Below are positions 17,720-25,926 of a stretch of DNA of 64,000 bases, piece by piece. Positions within the stretch are counted from its first letter, which is position 1; the number at the start of each line of letters is the position of its first letter. The notes below the pieces were generated by a model. That model searched no databases and was not told the DNA's origin. It saw only the letters and a program-made list of their open reading frames with translations. This DNA comes from Vitreoscilla sp. (GTDB taxonomy: Bacteria; Pseudomonadota; Gammaproteobacteria; Burkholderiales; Burkholderiaceae_C): positions 1-64,000 of the forward strand of contig JADMKA010000061.1 in assembly GCA_018780145.1 (NCBI GenBank), given 5' to 3'. Made by a program: the position numbers and the translations under genes.

Positions 17720-18895
17720 TCAGACCTTGCAGCCGCGAGCAGGGTCGGCGAGCGCTTTCGACGCGACGCCGATCACCTTGTTCTCCTTGCCGATGACCTG
17801 GCGCAGATAGATGTCCTGCACCGGGTTGTGGGCCTTGCTGAGCTTGAAGGCACCACGCGGGCTGTCGATCGTGGCCTTCTCCACGGCGGCGGCGAACTCG
17901 GCCTTCTTCGTGATGTCGCCCCGGGTTGCGACCAGGCCGATGCCGAGGATCTGCGCCGCGTCGTAGCCCTGGACCGCGTAGACATCCGGCTGGAGCTTGT
18001 AGGCCTTCGCATAGGCCAGGCGGAAGGCCTTGTCGCGCGGTGTGTCGAGGCTGTCGCCGTAGTGGAGTGTGGTCAGCAGACCGTCGGCGTCGGCACCCTG
18101 CGCTTCCAGCGTGCCGTCGGTCAGGAAACCCGGACCGTACAAGGGGATGTTCTTCTTCAGACCGGCTCCGGCGTAGTCCTTGACGAACTTGACCGCACCG
18201 GCCCCGGCAAAGAAGGTGTAGACGGCGTCGGGTTTGGCCGCAGCGATCTCGGTCAGCAGGGCCTGGAACTCGACATTCGGGAACGGCAGGCTCAGCTCCT
18301 TGACGACCTTTCCGCCGCCTTTTTCGAAGGCCTCCTTGAAGCCACCGACCGATTCGTCGCCGGCCGCGTACTTGTGGGTGATCGTCACCACGGTCTTGTG
18401 GCCCTTCTTCGCCGCCACTTCGCCCATCGCATAGGCGGGCTGCCAGTTGGAGAACGAACTCCGGAAGATGTGCGGGGCGCACATCGGACCGGTCACCACG
18501 CCCGCGCCGGCATTCGGCACGATGAGCATCGTGCCGGTGTCCTTGGCGGCCTTGGCCATCGCGGCGACCACACCGGAGTGCACGGTGCCGATCAGCACGT
18601 CGACCTGGTCGCGCTTGACCAGCTTGTTCACGTTGTCGGTGGCCTTCGCGGGATCGGACTCGTCGTCGACCTTGAAGTACTCGATCTCGCGGCCCCCGAG
18701 CTTGCCGCCTTGCTCGGCCACATAGAGGCGGACGCCGTTCTCGATGGCGGTGCCGAGTGCGGCGTAGGTGCCGCTGTACGGCAGCATCAGGCCGACCTTG
18801 AGTTTGGCCGGCGCCTGCGCAGCGGCGGTCAGCGGCAGCAGGGCGGCCACGGTGGCCCAGGCCAGGGCGGTTCGGCGCAGGGAGCAATGGGGCAT
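17720..18895 (-). CDS. ABC transporter periplasmic substrate-binding protein, LivK-like
   Basis: 391 residues. A signal peptide (basic MPHCSLRR, hydrophobic core, cleavage near TAAAQA about residue 27) precedes a type I periplasmic-binding fold (KVGLMLPYSGTYAALG ... NVNKLVKRDQVDVLIGTVHSGV). It is the first gene of the liv-fcs-thioesterase operon and captures the substrate. The linked feruloyl-CoA synthase suggests hydroxycinnamates or other aromatic acids, which is inference; branched-chain amino acids remain possible. The next 278 nt upstream hold no gene, only the inverted repeat described separately and no convincing promoter. Confidence 0.9.
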   Translation of the reverse strand: MPHCSLRRTALAWATVAALLPLTAAAQAPAKLKVGLMLPYSGTYAALGTAIENGVRLYVAEQGGKLGGREIEYFKVDDESDPAKATDNVNKLVKRDQVDVLIGTVHSGVVAAMAKAAKDTGTMLIVPNAGAGVVTGPMCAPHIFRSSFSNWQPAYAMGEVAAKKGHKTVVTITHKYAAGDESVGGFKEAFEKGGGKVVKELSLPFPNVEFQALLTEIAAAKPDAVYTFFAGAGAVKFVKDYAGAGLKKNIPLYGPGFLTDGTLEAQGADADGLLTTLHYGDSLDTPRDKAFRLAYAKAYKLQPDVYAVQGYDAAQILGIGLVATRGDITKKAEFAAAVEKATIDSPRGAFKLSKAHNPVQDIYLRQVIGKENKVIGVASKALADPARGCKV

Positions 18896-19057
18896 GGGGT
18901 TGTCTCCGGTTCAGGTTGGAATGTCGGGGGTCCGGCGTCCGTCGCCAGCGCCCACCCGAATTGAGCGTACCGTAATCACCAGGGCGGCCCTGTAGGGCAA
19001 GCACGGGGCGGTTTGGTACCCCGAGCAGGTGTTGAAACAGAAGGTCAGCCAGCGATT

Positions 19058-19126
19058 CATGCAGTATCTTGCTTGCGGCTGAACTGTATTCGTCAGACCA
19101 AGATCAAGCAAGCACAATAATGCATG
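19058..19126. repeat. 19-bp imperfect inverted repeat upstream of the aromatic transport operon
   Basis: The left arm at 19058-19076 (CATGCAGTATCTTGCTTGC) and the right arm at 19108-19126, read on the other strand, agree at 16 of 19 positions. The arms are 31 nt apart, so their centres lie 50 nt apart. The site is about 160-230 nt upstream of the LivK-like gene and 50 nt beyond the end of the histidine kinase gene. A paired operator or a long hairpin are both possible. Confidence 0.5.
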
Positions 19127-19173
19127 TTCCGCGTTAACCCCTAGGCCGGCGCGCGAGGGCCAGCGGCCGACGG

Positions 19174-21459
19174 TCAGGCGGCGTCGCTGCCGTTGCCCAG
19201 GTTCGGGATGTTCACCTGGCAGACGATGCCTGTCGGCTCGCGCTCCCGCCAGGCCACCGAGCCACCCATCAGCTTCACCCGCTTGCGGATGCCGCCCAGC
19301 CCCAGGCCGTGCGACCACCTGGCCGGATCGCGGCCGACGCCGTCGTCGCTCATCGTGATGGTGAACTGGCCCTCGTGCAGGCGGCATTCGATCAGCACCT
19401 GCCGCGCCTTGGAGTGCGCGATCGCGTTGCTGACCAGTTCGCGCAGGATGCGGGTGATCGAGGACCACTGCACCATCGTCAACGTCAGGTCCTGGTCGAA
19501 GGTGGCGACCCACTCGAGCTCGCAGCGCACGGCATCGAGCCGCTGGGTGATGTCGGTCTTCCACTCGGCAGCCGCGAGGGCCAGCGAGTGGTTGGAGGCG
19601 GCCAGCCCGCGGGTCAGCGTCTTCAGGTCTTGCAGGGTGTGGCGGACGTAGTCCTCCATCTCCTTGCTCTGGGCCTTGTACATCAGCGTCAGGAGGCGGG
19701 CGCCGATGTCGTCGTGCAGATCCTGGGCGATGCGAACCCGCTCTTCGGTGCGGCCGCGCTCGACCGCGCGGTCATGGGCCAGTGCGCGCATCAACTGCTC
19801 GACGATGCGGTCGGCCAGGCGCGCGTCCTCGGGCGTGAACAGGCGCTTGCCGCGTTCGGCAAAGCGCAGCGCGATCTGGCCATCCAGCATGGGGCCTTGT
19901 GTGAGATTGGGGATCGGCACCATCAGCACCGCGCCATTGCCTGCCACGCGGCTCTGCTTGGCGCGTCCCTCGGTGCGCACGGTCTCCAAGGGCTCGAACA
20001 CATGGCGCAGCAGATCGGCCATGCGATCGGGCGCTCGCTCGGGCTTGGCCTCCACCTCGCGCGCGATCCGGTAGAGGTGTTCGAACATGCGCTCTGTGGT
20101 CAGCGTGCGCGCGCCCATCATCTGGTTCACCAGCCACTGGCGGATCGCCGCATAGGCCCCAAGCGCGATGAACGTCGACAACGTGAGCGAGGCGAACTGG
20201 CTGAACGAGAAGACGGCGACGAACAACAGATCGACCGCGGTTGCTATGGTGCTGACGCCGGCCAGCATCGCGAACTCGCGCATCACGTTCTGCGAGCGCG
20301 CGACGAACGGCAGCATCAACACCACCGAGGCGAAGAAGACGCTCCAGATCACCGGGCCGGCGGCCGCCATGGGTTGCACATCCCGAGGCATGAGCGGCAC
20401 CAGCGAAACGGCCAGGGTCAGCAGGGCCAGGGCGGTCACCGTGACCACCCCGAAGCGCCGCATCACCACCGCGAACGGGTGCACTTTCAGGTGGTGCGAC
20501 CAGGTCAGGAAGCCGATGGCCAGCACGCCATCCAGCAGCAACATGGACTGCGGCCACCACCATGTGTGCGGTTGGCCAAGAGCCACCACACTGATGGCAA
20601 ACTTGGCCGTGGCCCCCCAGGCCAGCAACAGCGGCAGGGCCGTCCAGCGCAGGCGCAGTGGGTGCACCGCGGTGCTGTGCATGATGGCGGCGCCGGTCAC
20701 CAGATCGAGCAGGGTCAGCACGGTGTGTTCGCGCAACACCAGCGTGCTGGGCAAGGTCAGCGCCGGGACCGAGGCGACGGCCGCCAGCAACAACTCGCCA
20801 GCCTGGGCCAGCGCCATCGTCGCGTACAGCACGTTGCGGAAATGCGGCTGCACGAGAGGAACGATCCAGCCGACCAAGAACAGCACCATCGCGAAGGCGC
20901 TGAGCAGCCAGAACATTGCACCCAGGTTCGCATAGCCTCGGGGCCGTGGCACCACCTCGACCCGGTTGCCATCGGCGAACACCAGCACCAGGTGGCCAGC
21001 CTCGACCGCCTGCGCCACTTTCAACCTGGCCTGGATCAGCCGCCGACGGTGGTCGTCGTTGACCAGCCAGCGCGCCGAATGGGTCAGGGCCAAGGCATCG
21101 AAGGCCACCTCGCCACCGTGCCCGGTTTCTATGGCGGCCAGCTCGCGCCCGACCTGATCCTTCAGGCCCGGCAAGGTGGTGTTGACCAGTTCGAGACGGC
21201 CCTCTGCCGTGGCACGCCAATCGGCTGCCACGTGCGGGTTGTGCGCCATCACCCGCGCCAGCAGGAACACGGTCAGGCAGGCCATCACCGCGGCCAGCAA
21301 CAGAGCCTGGCGGCGCCAGCCGATGCGGGGTGCGGCACTGCCAGCGATCAGGCCCGAGCTGGCGGGTTCGGAGAACCGCGAATCGGGGTTGGGCCAAGCG
21401 CTTTCGTTGGTGGGCAGGCCGGTGTCGGCGGCGTCTTCCGGTGACGCGGCGCGCGTCAT
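19174..21459 (-). CDS. Membrane sensor histidine kinase, HisKA_3/NarX-DegS-like
   Basis: 761 residues. N-terminal sensor: one membrane helix (about 51-71), a periplasmic stretch of about 105 residues, then a block of seven or so membrane helices (about 180-440). A GAF-like cytoplasmic linker (about 455-560) follows. The kinase core has the phospho-acceptor helix RIAQDLHDDIGARLLTL with His582 and an ATPase domain with N box RELVSNAIAHSK and G boxes SDDGVGRD and GLGLGGIRKR. It transmits to the LuxR-type regulator encoded 19 nt upstream in the operon. The 7TM-like sensor suggests a membrane or small-molecule signal, which is unidentified. Confidence 0.87.
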   Translation of the reverse strand: MTRAASPEDAADTGLPTNESAWPNPDSRFSEPASSGLIAGSAAPRIGWRRQALLLAAVMACLTVFLLARVMAHNPHVAADWRATAEGRLELVNTTLPGLKDQVGRELAAIETGHGGEVAFDALALTHSARWLVNDDHRRRLIQARLKVAQAVEAGHLVLVFADGNRVEVVPRPRGYANLGAMFWLLSAFAMVLFLVGWIVPLVQPHFRNVLYATMALAQAGELLLAAVASVPALTLPSTLVLREHTVLTLLDLVTGAAIMHSTAVHPLRLRWTALPLLLAWGATAKFAISVVALGQPHTWWWPQSMLLLDGVLAIGFLTWSHHLKVHPFAVVMRRFGVVTVTALALLTLAVSLVPLMPRDVQPMAAAGPVIWSVFFASVVLMLPFVARSQNVMREFAMLAGVSTIATAVDLLFVAVFSFSQFASLTLSTFIALGAYAAIRQWLVNQMMGARTLTTERMFEHLYRIAREVEAKPERAPDRMADLLRHVFEPLETVRTEGRAKQSRVAGNGAVLMVPIPNLTQGPMLDGQIALRFAERGKRLFTPEDARLADRIVEQLMRALAHDRAVERGRTEERVRIAQDLHDDIGARLLTLMYKAQSKEMEDYVRHTLQDLKTLTRGLAASNHSLALAAAEWKTDITQRLDAVRCELEWVATFDQDLTLTMVQWSSITRILRELVSNAIAHSKARQVLIECRLHEGQFTITMSDDGVGRDPARWSHGLGLGGIRKRVKLMGGSVAWREREPTGIVCQVNIPNLGNGSDAA

Positions 21460-21478
21460 GCCGCGTCGGGCCGGGGCG

Positions 21479-22219
21479 TCAGACCAGGCCCTGCTTGCTG
21501 GCCAGCACAGCCGCTTCGGCTCGACTGGAGACGTTGAGCTTGCGGTAGATGGACTTGATGTGATCGTTGACGGTGAACCACTTGATGCCCATGAGGTTGG
21601 CGATCTCCTTGATCGTGAAACCCTTGCTCAGGTACGTCAAGACCTCGATTTCACGGGGCGTCAGGTGCGGCAGATCGACCGGCTTTTCGATCGGCACCGG
21701 GCGTGCGCCCGCGTTGCCGGCCGCATTGGCCGAGTTGCCGACCGGCGCCGGTGCCGGTGCCTCGGCCGCGGCGCCATGGCGGAAATGGGTCAGCAGGCGG
21801 CGCGCGATGGCGGGCGACAGCGGCGGCTGCCCCAACACGATCTTGCGCAGCTCCTCGACCAGCACCTCGAAGCGGTCTTCCTTCAGCAGGTAGCCGTCGG
21901 CGCCACATTGGAGCGCCGGGAACAGGTGGTCGTCGTCCGAGTACAGCGTGGTCACCACCTTGGTGGCCGGGTACTGGGTCAGTTCGGCGAGCAGTTCCAG
22001 GCCGTTGCCATCAGGCAGCTCCAGGTCGACCAGCATCAGCTTGAATGGATCGGCGCCATGCAGGCCCTGCGGGCCGGTGAGGGCGATCTGTGCGCGTGCG
22101 GTTTCCAGGTCACCGGCTTCGGTGATCGAGATGGGGTCGCTGAAGCTCTCGCGAAGGACACGCGAGAGGAAATCGCGTGCCACCGGGTTGTCCTCCAGGA
22201 TCAACACCTTGACTGTCAT
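21479..22219 (-). CDS. Two-component response regulator, NarL/FixJ (LuxR) family
   Basis: 246 residues. Receiver domain (1-125) with acidic pocket LILEDN, phospho-acceptor Asp65 in LMLVDLELPDGNG and the conserved Lys in GYLLKED. An Ala/Pro-rich linker (about 150-180) leads to a LuxR-type helix-turn-helix, LTPREIEVLTYLSKGFTIKEIANLMGIKWFTVNDHIKSIYRKL (in two parts, about 186-229). Same strand as and 19 nt before the sensor kinase, so one transcript is likely. Targets unknown; the neighbouring liv operon and the quinone oxidoreductase are candidates by position only. Confidence 0.9.
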   Translation of the reverse strand: MTVKVLILEDNPVARDFLSRVLRESFSDPISITEAGDLETARAQIALTGPQGLHGADPFKLMLVDLELPDGNGLELLAELTQYPATKVVTTLYSDDDHLFPALQCGADGYLLKEDRFEVLVEELRKIVLGQPPLSPAIARRLLTHFRHGAAAEAPAPAPVGNSANAAGNAGARPVPIEKPVDLPHLTPREIEVLTYLSKGFTIKEIANLMGIKWFTVNDHIKSIYRKLNVSSRAEAAVLASKQGLV

Positions 22220-22329
22220 TTTGAGGGCCCCTTACAACGACTGCGAGACAAAAGTCATCGTAGCAGCGGGGTGGCCCGGCCGCAGTCCCCGCAATGGGGG
22301 AGCTGTTGCGCCTCGTTCACCCCCCTGTT

Positions 22330-23319
22330 CTAGGGGGCATGGGCTGCATTGACCATCACCAGCTTGCCGCGGATCTGGCGTTCGGCGAGCCGCCGGTAGG
22401 CGGTCTTCACCTCGCTCATCGGCAGCAGTTCGTCGATGACCGGCTTGATCTTGCCCTGCGCGTACCACTGGGCCAGCTCACCCAGCATGCGCGCGTTGGC
22501 GCTGGGCTCACGGCGGACGAAATCACCCCAGAACACACCGACCACCGAGGCACCCTTGAGCAGCGGCAGGTTGAACGGCAGGGCCGGGATGCCACCGGCG
22601 GCGAAGCCGACGACCAGGTAGCGGCCGCGCCAGGCGATGGAGCGGAAGGCCGGCTCGGCGTAGTCGCCGCCCACCGGGTCGTAGATGACATCCGGCCCCT
22701 TGCCGCCGGTCAACGCCTTCAGTGCGTCGCGAAGGCTCTCACGGCTGTAATTGATCGTGGCGTCGGCGCCGATGGCGCTGCAGGTGGCGCATTTTTCGTC
22801 GGTCGACGCGGCTGCGATCACCTTGGCACCCGCGGCCTTGGCGATCTGGATCGCCGCTGTGCCCACGCCGCCCGCGGCGCCGAGCACCAGCACGGTCTCG
22901 CCAGCCTTCAACTGGCCACGGTCGATCAGCGCATGGTGCGAGGTGCCGTAGGTGAAGGCAAACGCCGCCGCGTCCTCGAGCTTGAAGCCGGGCGGCAGCG
23001 GGATCAGGTTGGCTGCGTTCACGCAGGCGTGGGTGCCGAAGCCGCCGATGCTGCCGATGGCGGCCACCGGGTCACCGACCTTCAAGTGGGTCACGCTGCT
23101 GCCGACCGCGTCGACGAGGCCGGCGAACTCCGCGCCGGGCACGAAAGGCGGCACGGGCTTGAACTGGTACTTGCCCTGGACGATGAGGATGTCCGGGAAA
23201 TTGATGCTGGCGGCGTGGATGGCCACGCGCACCTCGTCCGCCGCCGGCTCCGGCGTCGGGAGCTCGCGCCAGACCAAGTGATCGGGGCCGGTGGGGGTTT
23301 CGCAAAGCCAGGCATGCAT
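22330..23319 (-). CDS. NADPH:quinone oxidoreductase family protein (zinc-free MDR)
   Basis: 329 residues, medium-chain dehydrogenase/reductase fold. N-terminal GroES-like domain with SINFPDILIVQGKYQFKPVPPFVPGAEFAG and a Rossmann domain with VLVLGAAGGVGTAAIQIAKAAGAKVIAA (in parts, about 140-170). The catalytic-zinc Cys/His set of alcohol dehydrogenases is absent, as in quinone reductases. The start is the ATG preceded by GAGGAG at 8 nt. It is separated from the response regulator by 110 nt. The physiological acceptor is not known; members also act as enoyl reductases. Confidence 0.86.
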   Translation of the reverse strand: MHAWLCETPTGPDHLVWRELPTPEPAADEVRVAIHAASINFPDILIVQGKYQFKPVPPFVPGAEFAGLVDAVGSSVTHLKVGDPVAAIGSIGGFGTHACVNAANLIPLPPGFKLEDAAAFAFTYGTSHHALIDRGQLKAGETVLVLGAAGGVGTAAIQIAKAAGAKVIAAASTDEKCATCSAIGADATINYSRESLRDALKALTGGKGPDVIYDPVGGDYAEPAFRSIAWRGRYLVVGFAAGGIPALPFNLPLLKGASVVGVFWGDFVRREPSANARMLGELAQWYAQGKIKPVIDELLPMSEVKTAYRRLAERQIRGKLVMVNAAHAP

Positions 23320-23394
23320 GTCGGGTCTCCTCGTTCGGACGGCGGATGATAGGCAAGGGCGAAAAACGCCTGCGTCGCCGAGGTGACGCCTGCC

Positions 23395-23400
23395 TACAAT
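23395..23400 (+). promoter_or_regulatory. -10-like TACAAT immediately before surE
   Basis: TACAAT ends 7 nt before the surE ATG (23408). With a normal 6-8 nt -10 to start distance, transcription would begin at or next to the start codon, giving a leaderless mRNA. No -35 match and no Shine-Dalgarno are present. Confidence 0.4.
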
Positions 23401-23407
23401 GTGGCGC

Positions 23408-24178
23408 ATGCGCATTCTCATTGCCAACGACGACGGTTACCTGGCACCCGGCATCGCCGCCCTGGTCGAGGCCTGCCAGGGTCTGGGCGACATCGATGTG
23501 ATCGCTCCCGAGCAGAACGCCAGCGGTACCTCGAATGCGCTCAGCCTGACTCGGCCGCTGACCGTGCACGTGGCGCAGGGCGGGCCGGTGCAAGGCTTCC
23601 GCTTCGTGAATGGCACGCCGTCGGACAGCGTGCACATCGCGCTCACGGGGCTGCTTCCGCACAAGCCCGACCTGGTGCTCTCCGGCATCAACCAAGGCGC
23701 CAACATGGGTGACGACACGCTGTATTCGGGCACGGTGGCGGCGGCGATGGAGGGCTATCTGTTCGGCATCCCGGCGATTGCCTTCTCGCAGGTCGAGAAG
23801 GGCTGGGCCCACCTGGACGTGGCGGCCCGCGTGGCGCGCCAGGTCGTCGAATCGGTGCTGGCCTCGGTGCGCGAGCGGCCGCCCGGCCAAAAGCCCTGGT
23901 TGTTGAACGTGAACATCCCCAACCGGCAGGATGCCGACACCTTGCCTTGGGCAGTCACCCACCTGGGCCGTCGCCACGCCAGTGAACCGGTGATCTGCCA
24001 GGTCAGCCCACGTGGCGAGACGCTCTACTGGATCGGCCCGGCGGGTGATGCGCGAGAGGCTGGCGACGGCACCGATTTCTTCGCCACGGCCAGCGGCCAG
24101 GTCTCCATCACACCGCTGCAGGTGGATCTGACCGACCATGCCGCGCTGCCCGACTGGCGCGCCCGTTTCGCCCGATGA
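23408..24178 (+). CDS. surE: 5'/3'-nucleotidase SurE
   Basis: 256 residues. A metal-dependent nucleoside monophosphatase linked to stationary-phase survival. The metal site is complete: Asp8-Asp9 in ILIANDDG, Ser39 in [10 protein letters not shown], Asn95 in [13 protein letters not shown]. The start at [10 protein letters not shown] agrees with the family; an in-frame upstream codon (23399) would add MWR. It overlaps pcm by ATGA, first gene of the surE-pcm-nlpD-rlmD run. Confidence 0.96.
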   Translation: MRILIANDDGYLAPGIAALVEACQGLGDIDVIAPEQNASGTSNALSLTRPLTVHVAQGGPVQGFRFVNGTPSDSVHIALTGLLPHKPDLVLSGINQGANMGDDTLYSGTVAAAMEGYLFGIPAIAFSQVEKGWAHLDVAARVARQVVESVLASVRERPPGQKPWLLNVNIPNRQDADTLPWAVTHLGRRHASEPVICQVSPRGETLYWIGPAGDAREAGDGTDFFATASGQVSITPLQVDLTDHAALPDWRARFAR

Positions 24179-24987
24179 ACAAGCCGGCGGCGCCCCGGGG
24201 AGCCCGGTTTCCGGCGTCGCTCGACCCGTCAGCCACCGGCTCGCGGCCGGCGCCCACGTTGCGTCCGCAGCGGCCGCTGCACGAGGCGGCGCGCGACGCC
24301 AGCCGCCAGACCGCGCCTCGCGGCCTGGGGCTGGACAGCGCGCCGGTGCGGCTGCGCATGATCGAGCGCCTGCGCGCCGACGGCGTCTGCTGCGAGCCGG
24401 TGCTGCAGGCGATGGCGCAGGTGCTGCGCCACGAGTTCGTCGACTCCGCGCTGGCTGCGCAGGCCTACGAGGACACCAGCCTGCCCATCGGGCTGTCGCA
24501 AACCATCTCGAAGCCCTCGGTCGTGGCCCGCATGGTGGAGTGGCTCTACCTCGGCGAGATCCAGAGGGCGCGCGGCCACCTGGGGCGGGTGCTGGAGATC
24601 GGCACCGGCTGTGGCTACCAGGCGGCGGTGCTGGCGCACCTGGCCACGTCGGTCATTTCGGTCGAACGCCTCAAGCCCTTGCATGAACTGGCAGCGCGCC
24701 ACCTGGGCCGCCTGCAGGTGCCCCGTTGCCGCCTGGTCTACGCCGACGGCATGCGAGGCCACCCGCCCAACGCCCCCTACGACAGCATCATCGCCGCCGC
24801 TGGCGGTGACGACTTGCCGCAGTCCTGGCTGGACCAGCTCGCGGTGGGCGGCCGTCTGGTGGCCCCCGCACTGGCACCAGACGGCCGTGGTCAGGTTCTG
24901 GTGATCGTGGACAAGCTGCCGGGCGGCCTGCGCCGCACCCTCGGCGAGGCGGTGCAGTTCGTCCCCCTAAAATCGGGCACATTCTGA
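24175..24987 (+). CDS. pcm: Protein-L-isoaspartate O-methyltransferase
   Basis: 270 residues, about 60 longer than E. coli Pcm (208) because of an N-terminal extension (1-52) rich in Pro, Arg and Ala with no recognisable domain. Pcm methylates isoaspartyl residues so that they can return to aspartate. Visible: substrate-site [12 protein letters not shown] (Ser109) and SAM motif [13 protein letters not shown] (139-150). The start codon sits in an ATGA overlap with surE, which supports keeping the extension. Confidence 0.93.
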   Translation: MNKPAAPRGARFPASLDPSATGSRPAPTLRPQRPLHEAARDASRQTAPRGLGLDSAPVRLRMIERLRADGVCCEPVLQAMAQVLRHEFVDSALAAQAYEDTSLPIGLSQTISKPSVVARMVEWLYLGEIQRARGHLGRVLEIGTGCGYQAAVLAHLATSVISVERLKPLHELAARHLGRLQVPRCRLVYADGMRGHPPNAPYDSIIAAAGGDDLPQSWLDQLAVGGRLVAPALAPDGRGQVLVIVDKLPGGLRRTLGEAVQFVPLKSGTF

Positions 24988-25010
24988 GTTCCAGGGACAC
25001 GCAAAACGCA

Positions 25011-25901
25011 ATGAGCACGAATGCAAGCTGGTGGATGCGCGCCGTCGGCGGGGGCCTGTTGGCCGGCGCCCTGCTGTTGACGGGCTGCGCCACACCGCGC
25101 GGCCGGGCCCCGGTCGAGGACCGCTCGGCTGGGCAAATGGCGCCCAAGCCTGCGGCCGCCGCCGAGCCGGTCAGGCCCGCGGCCCCGGCGGCCAGCGCTG
25201 CCGGCGACGCGCGGCCGACCACCTACACCGTCAAGCCCGGCGACACGCTGATGCGGATCGGCCTGGAAACCGGCCAGGGATGGCGTGACATCGCACGCTG
25301 GAACGGCATCGACAACCCGAACCTGATCGAGGTCGGCCAGATGCTGCGCGTCATGCCACCGGCCTCCGAGACCGTGGCTGCCATCAAGCCCGTGCTGCCA
25401 TCGAAGGTGGAGACCAAGCCGTTGGATCCGAAGGCGGCGGCCTCAGGTGCCTCCGGAGTGTCGGTCGCGTCGGCTGCCTCGGCGCCGTCTGCGTCAGGCT
25501 CGGCGCCGGCGGTGCCGGCGAAGGACAACGACGACGAGGTTCAGTGGGCCTGGCCGGCGGCCGGCCCGGTGGCCACGCCGTTCGACGAGAGCCGCAACAA
25601 GGGGCTGGCCATCACCGGCAAGGCCGGGGACCCAGTCTTCGCCGCCGCCGATGGCCGCGTCGTCTACGCCGGCTCCGGCCTTCGGGGCTACGGCAATCTG
25701 GTGATCGTGAAACACAACGCCACCTACCTGACGGCCTACGCCCACAACCAGACGCTGCTGGTCAAGGAAGACCAGGTGGTTCGCCGCGGCCAGAAGATCG
25801 CCGAGATGGGATCGTCGGACGCCGAGCGGGTGCAACTGCACTTCGAGGTACGGCGCCAGGGCAAGCCGATGGATCCGTCCAAGCTGCTGCCGGCGCGTTG
25901 A
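25011..25901 (+). CDS. nlpD: NlpD-like lipoprotein, amidase activator (degenerate LytM)
   Basis: 296 residues. Lipoprotein signal with lipobox LTGC (Cys26), a LysM peptidoglycan-binding domain (about 71-115: [14 protein letters not shown] ... [13 protein letters not shown]), an Ala/Ser/Pro linker and a LytM domain (about 180-295). The LytM metal ligands are largely lost: the HxxxD position reads [11 protein letters not shown] and the HxH position reads QLH. This is as in E. coli NlpD/EnvC, which activate amidases (AmiC, AmiA/B) rather than cut. Third gene after surE and pcm; in relatives rpoS usually follows, here rlmD does. Confidence 0.92.
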   Translation: MSTNASWWMRAVGGGLLAGALLLTGCATPRGRAPVEDRSAGQMAPKPAAAAEPVRPAAPAASAAGDARPTTYTVKPGDTLMRIGLETGQGWRDIARWNGIDNPNLIEVGQMLRVMPPASETVAAIKPVLPSKVETKPLDPKAAASGASGVSVASAASAPSASGSAPAVPAKDNDDEVQWAWPAAGPVATPFDESRNKGLAITGKAGDPVFAAADGRVVYAGSGLRGYGNLVIVKHNATYLTAYAHNQTLLVKEDQVVRRGQKIAEMGSSDAERVQLHFEVRRQGKPMDPSKLLPAR

Positions 25902-25926
25902 TCCAGCCGACCCGACCCGTTCCCGC

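Noticed and set aside
19077-19107. Minus-strand promoter for the LivK-like gene (TTGCTT / TACAGT)
   Set aside because: Three and four matches only; too weak to report as a feature.
22321-22337. CCCCCT-GTTCT-AGGGGG hairpin at the quinone oxidoreductase stop as a terminator
   Set aside because: Contains the stop codon in its loop and has no T-tract on either strand.
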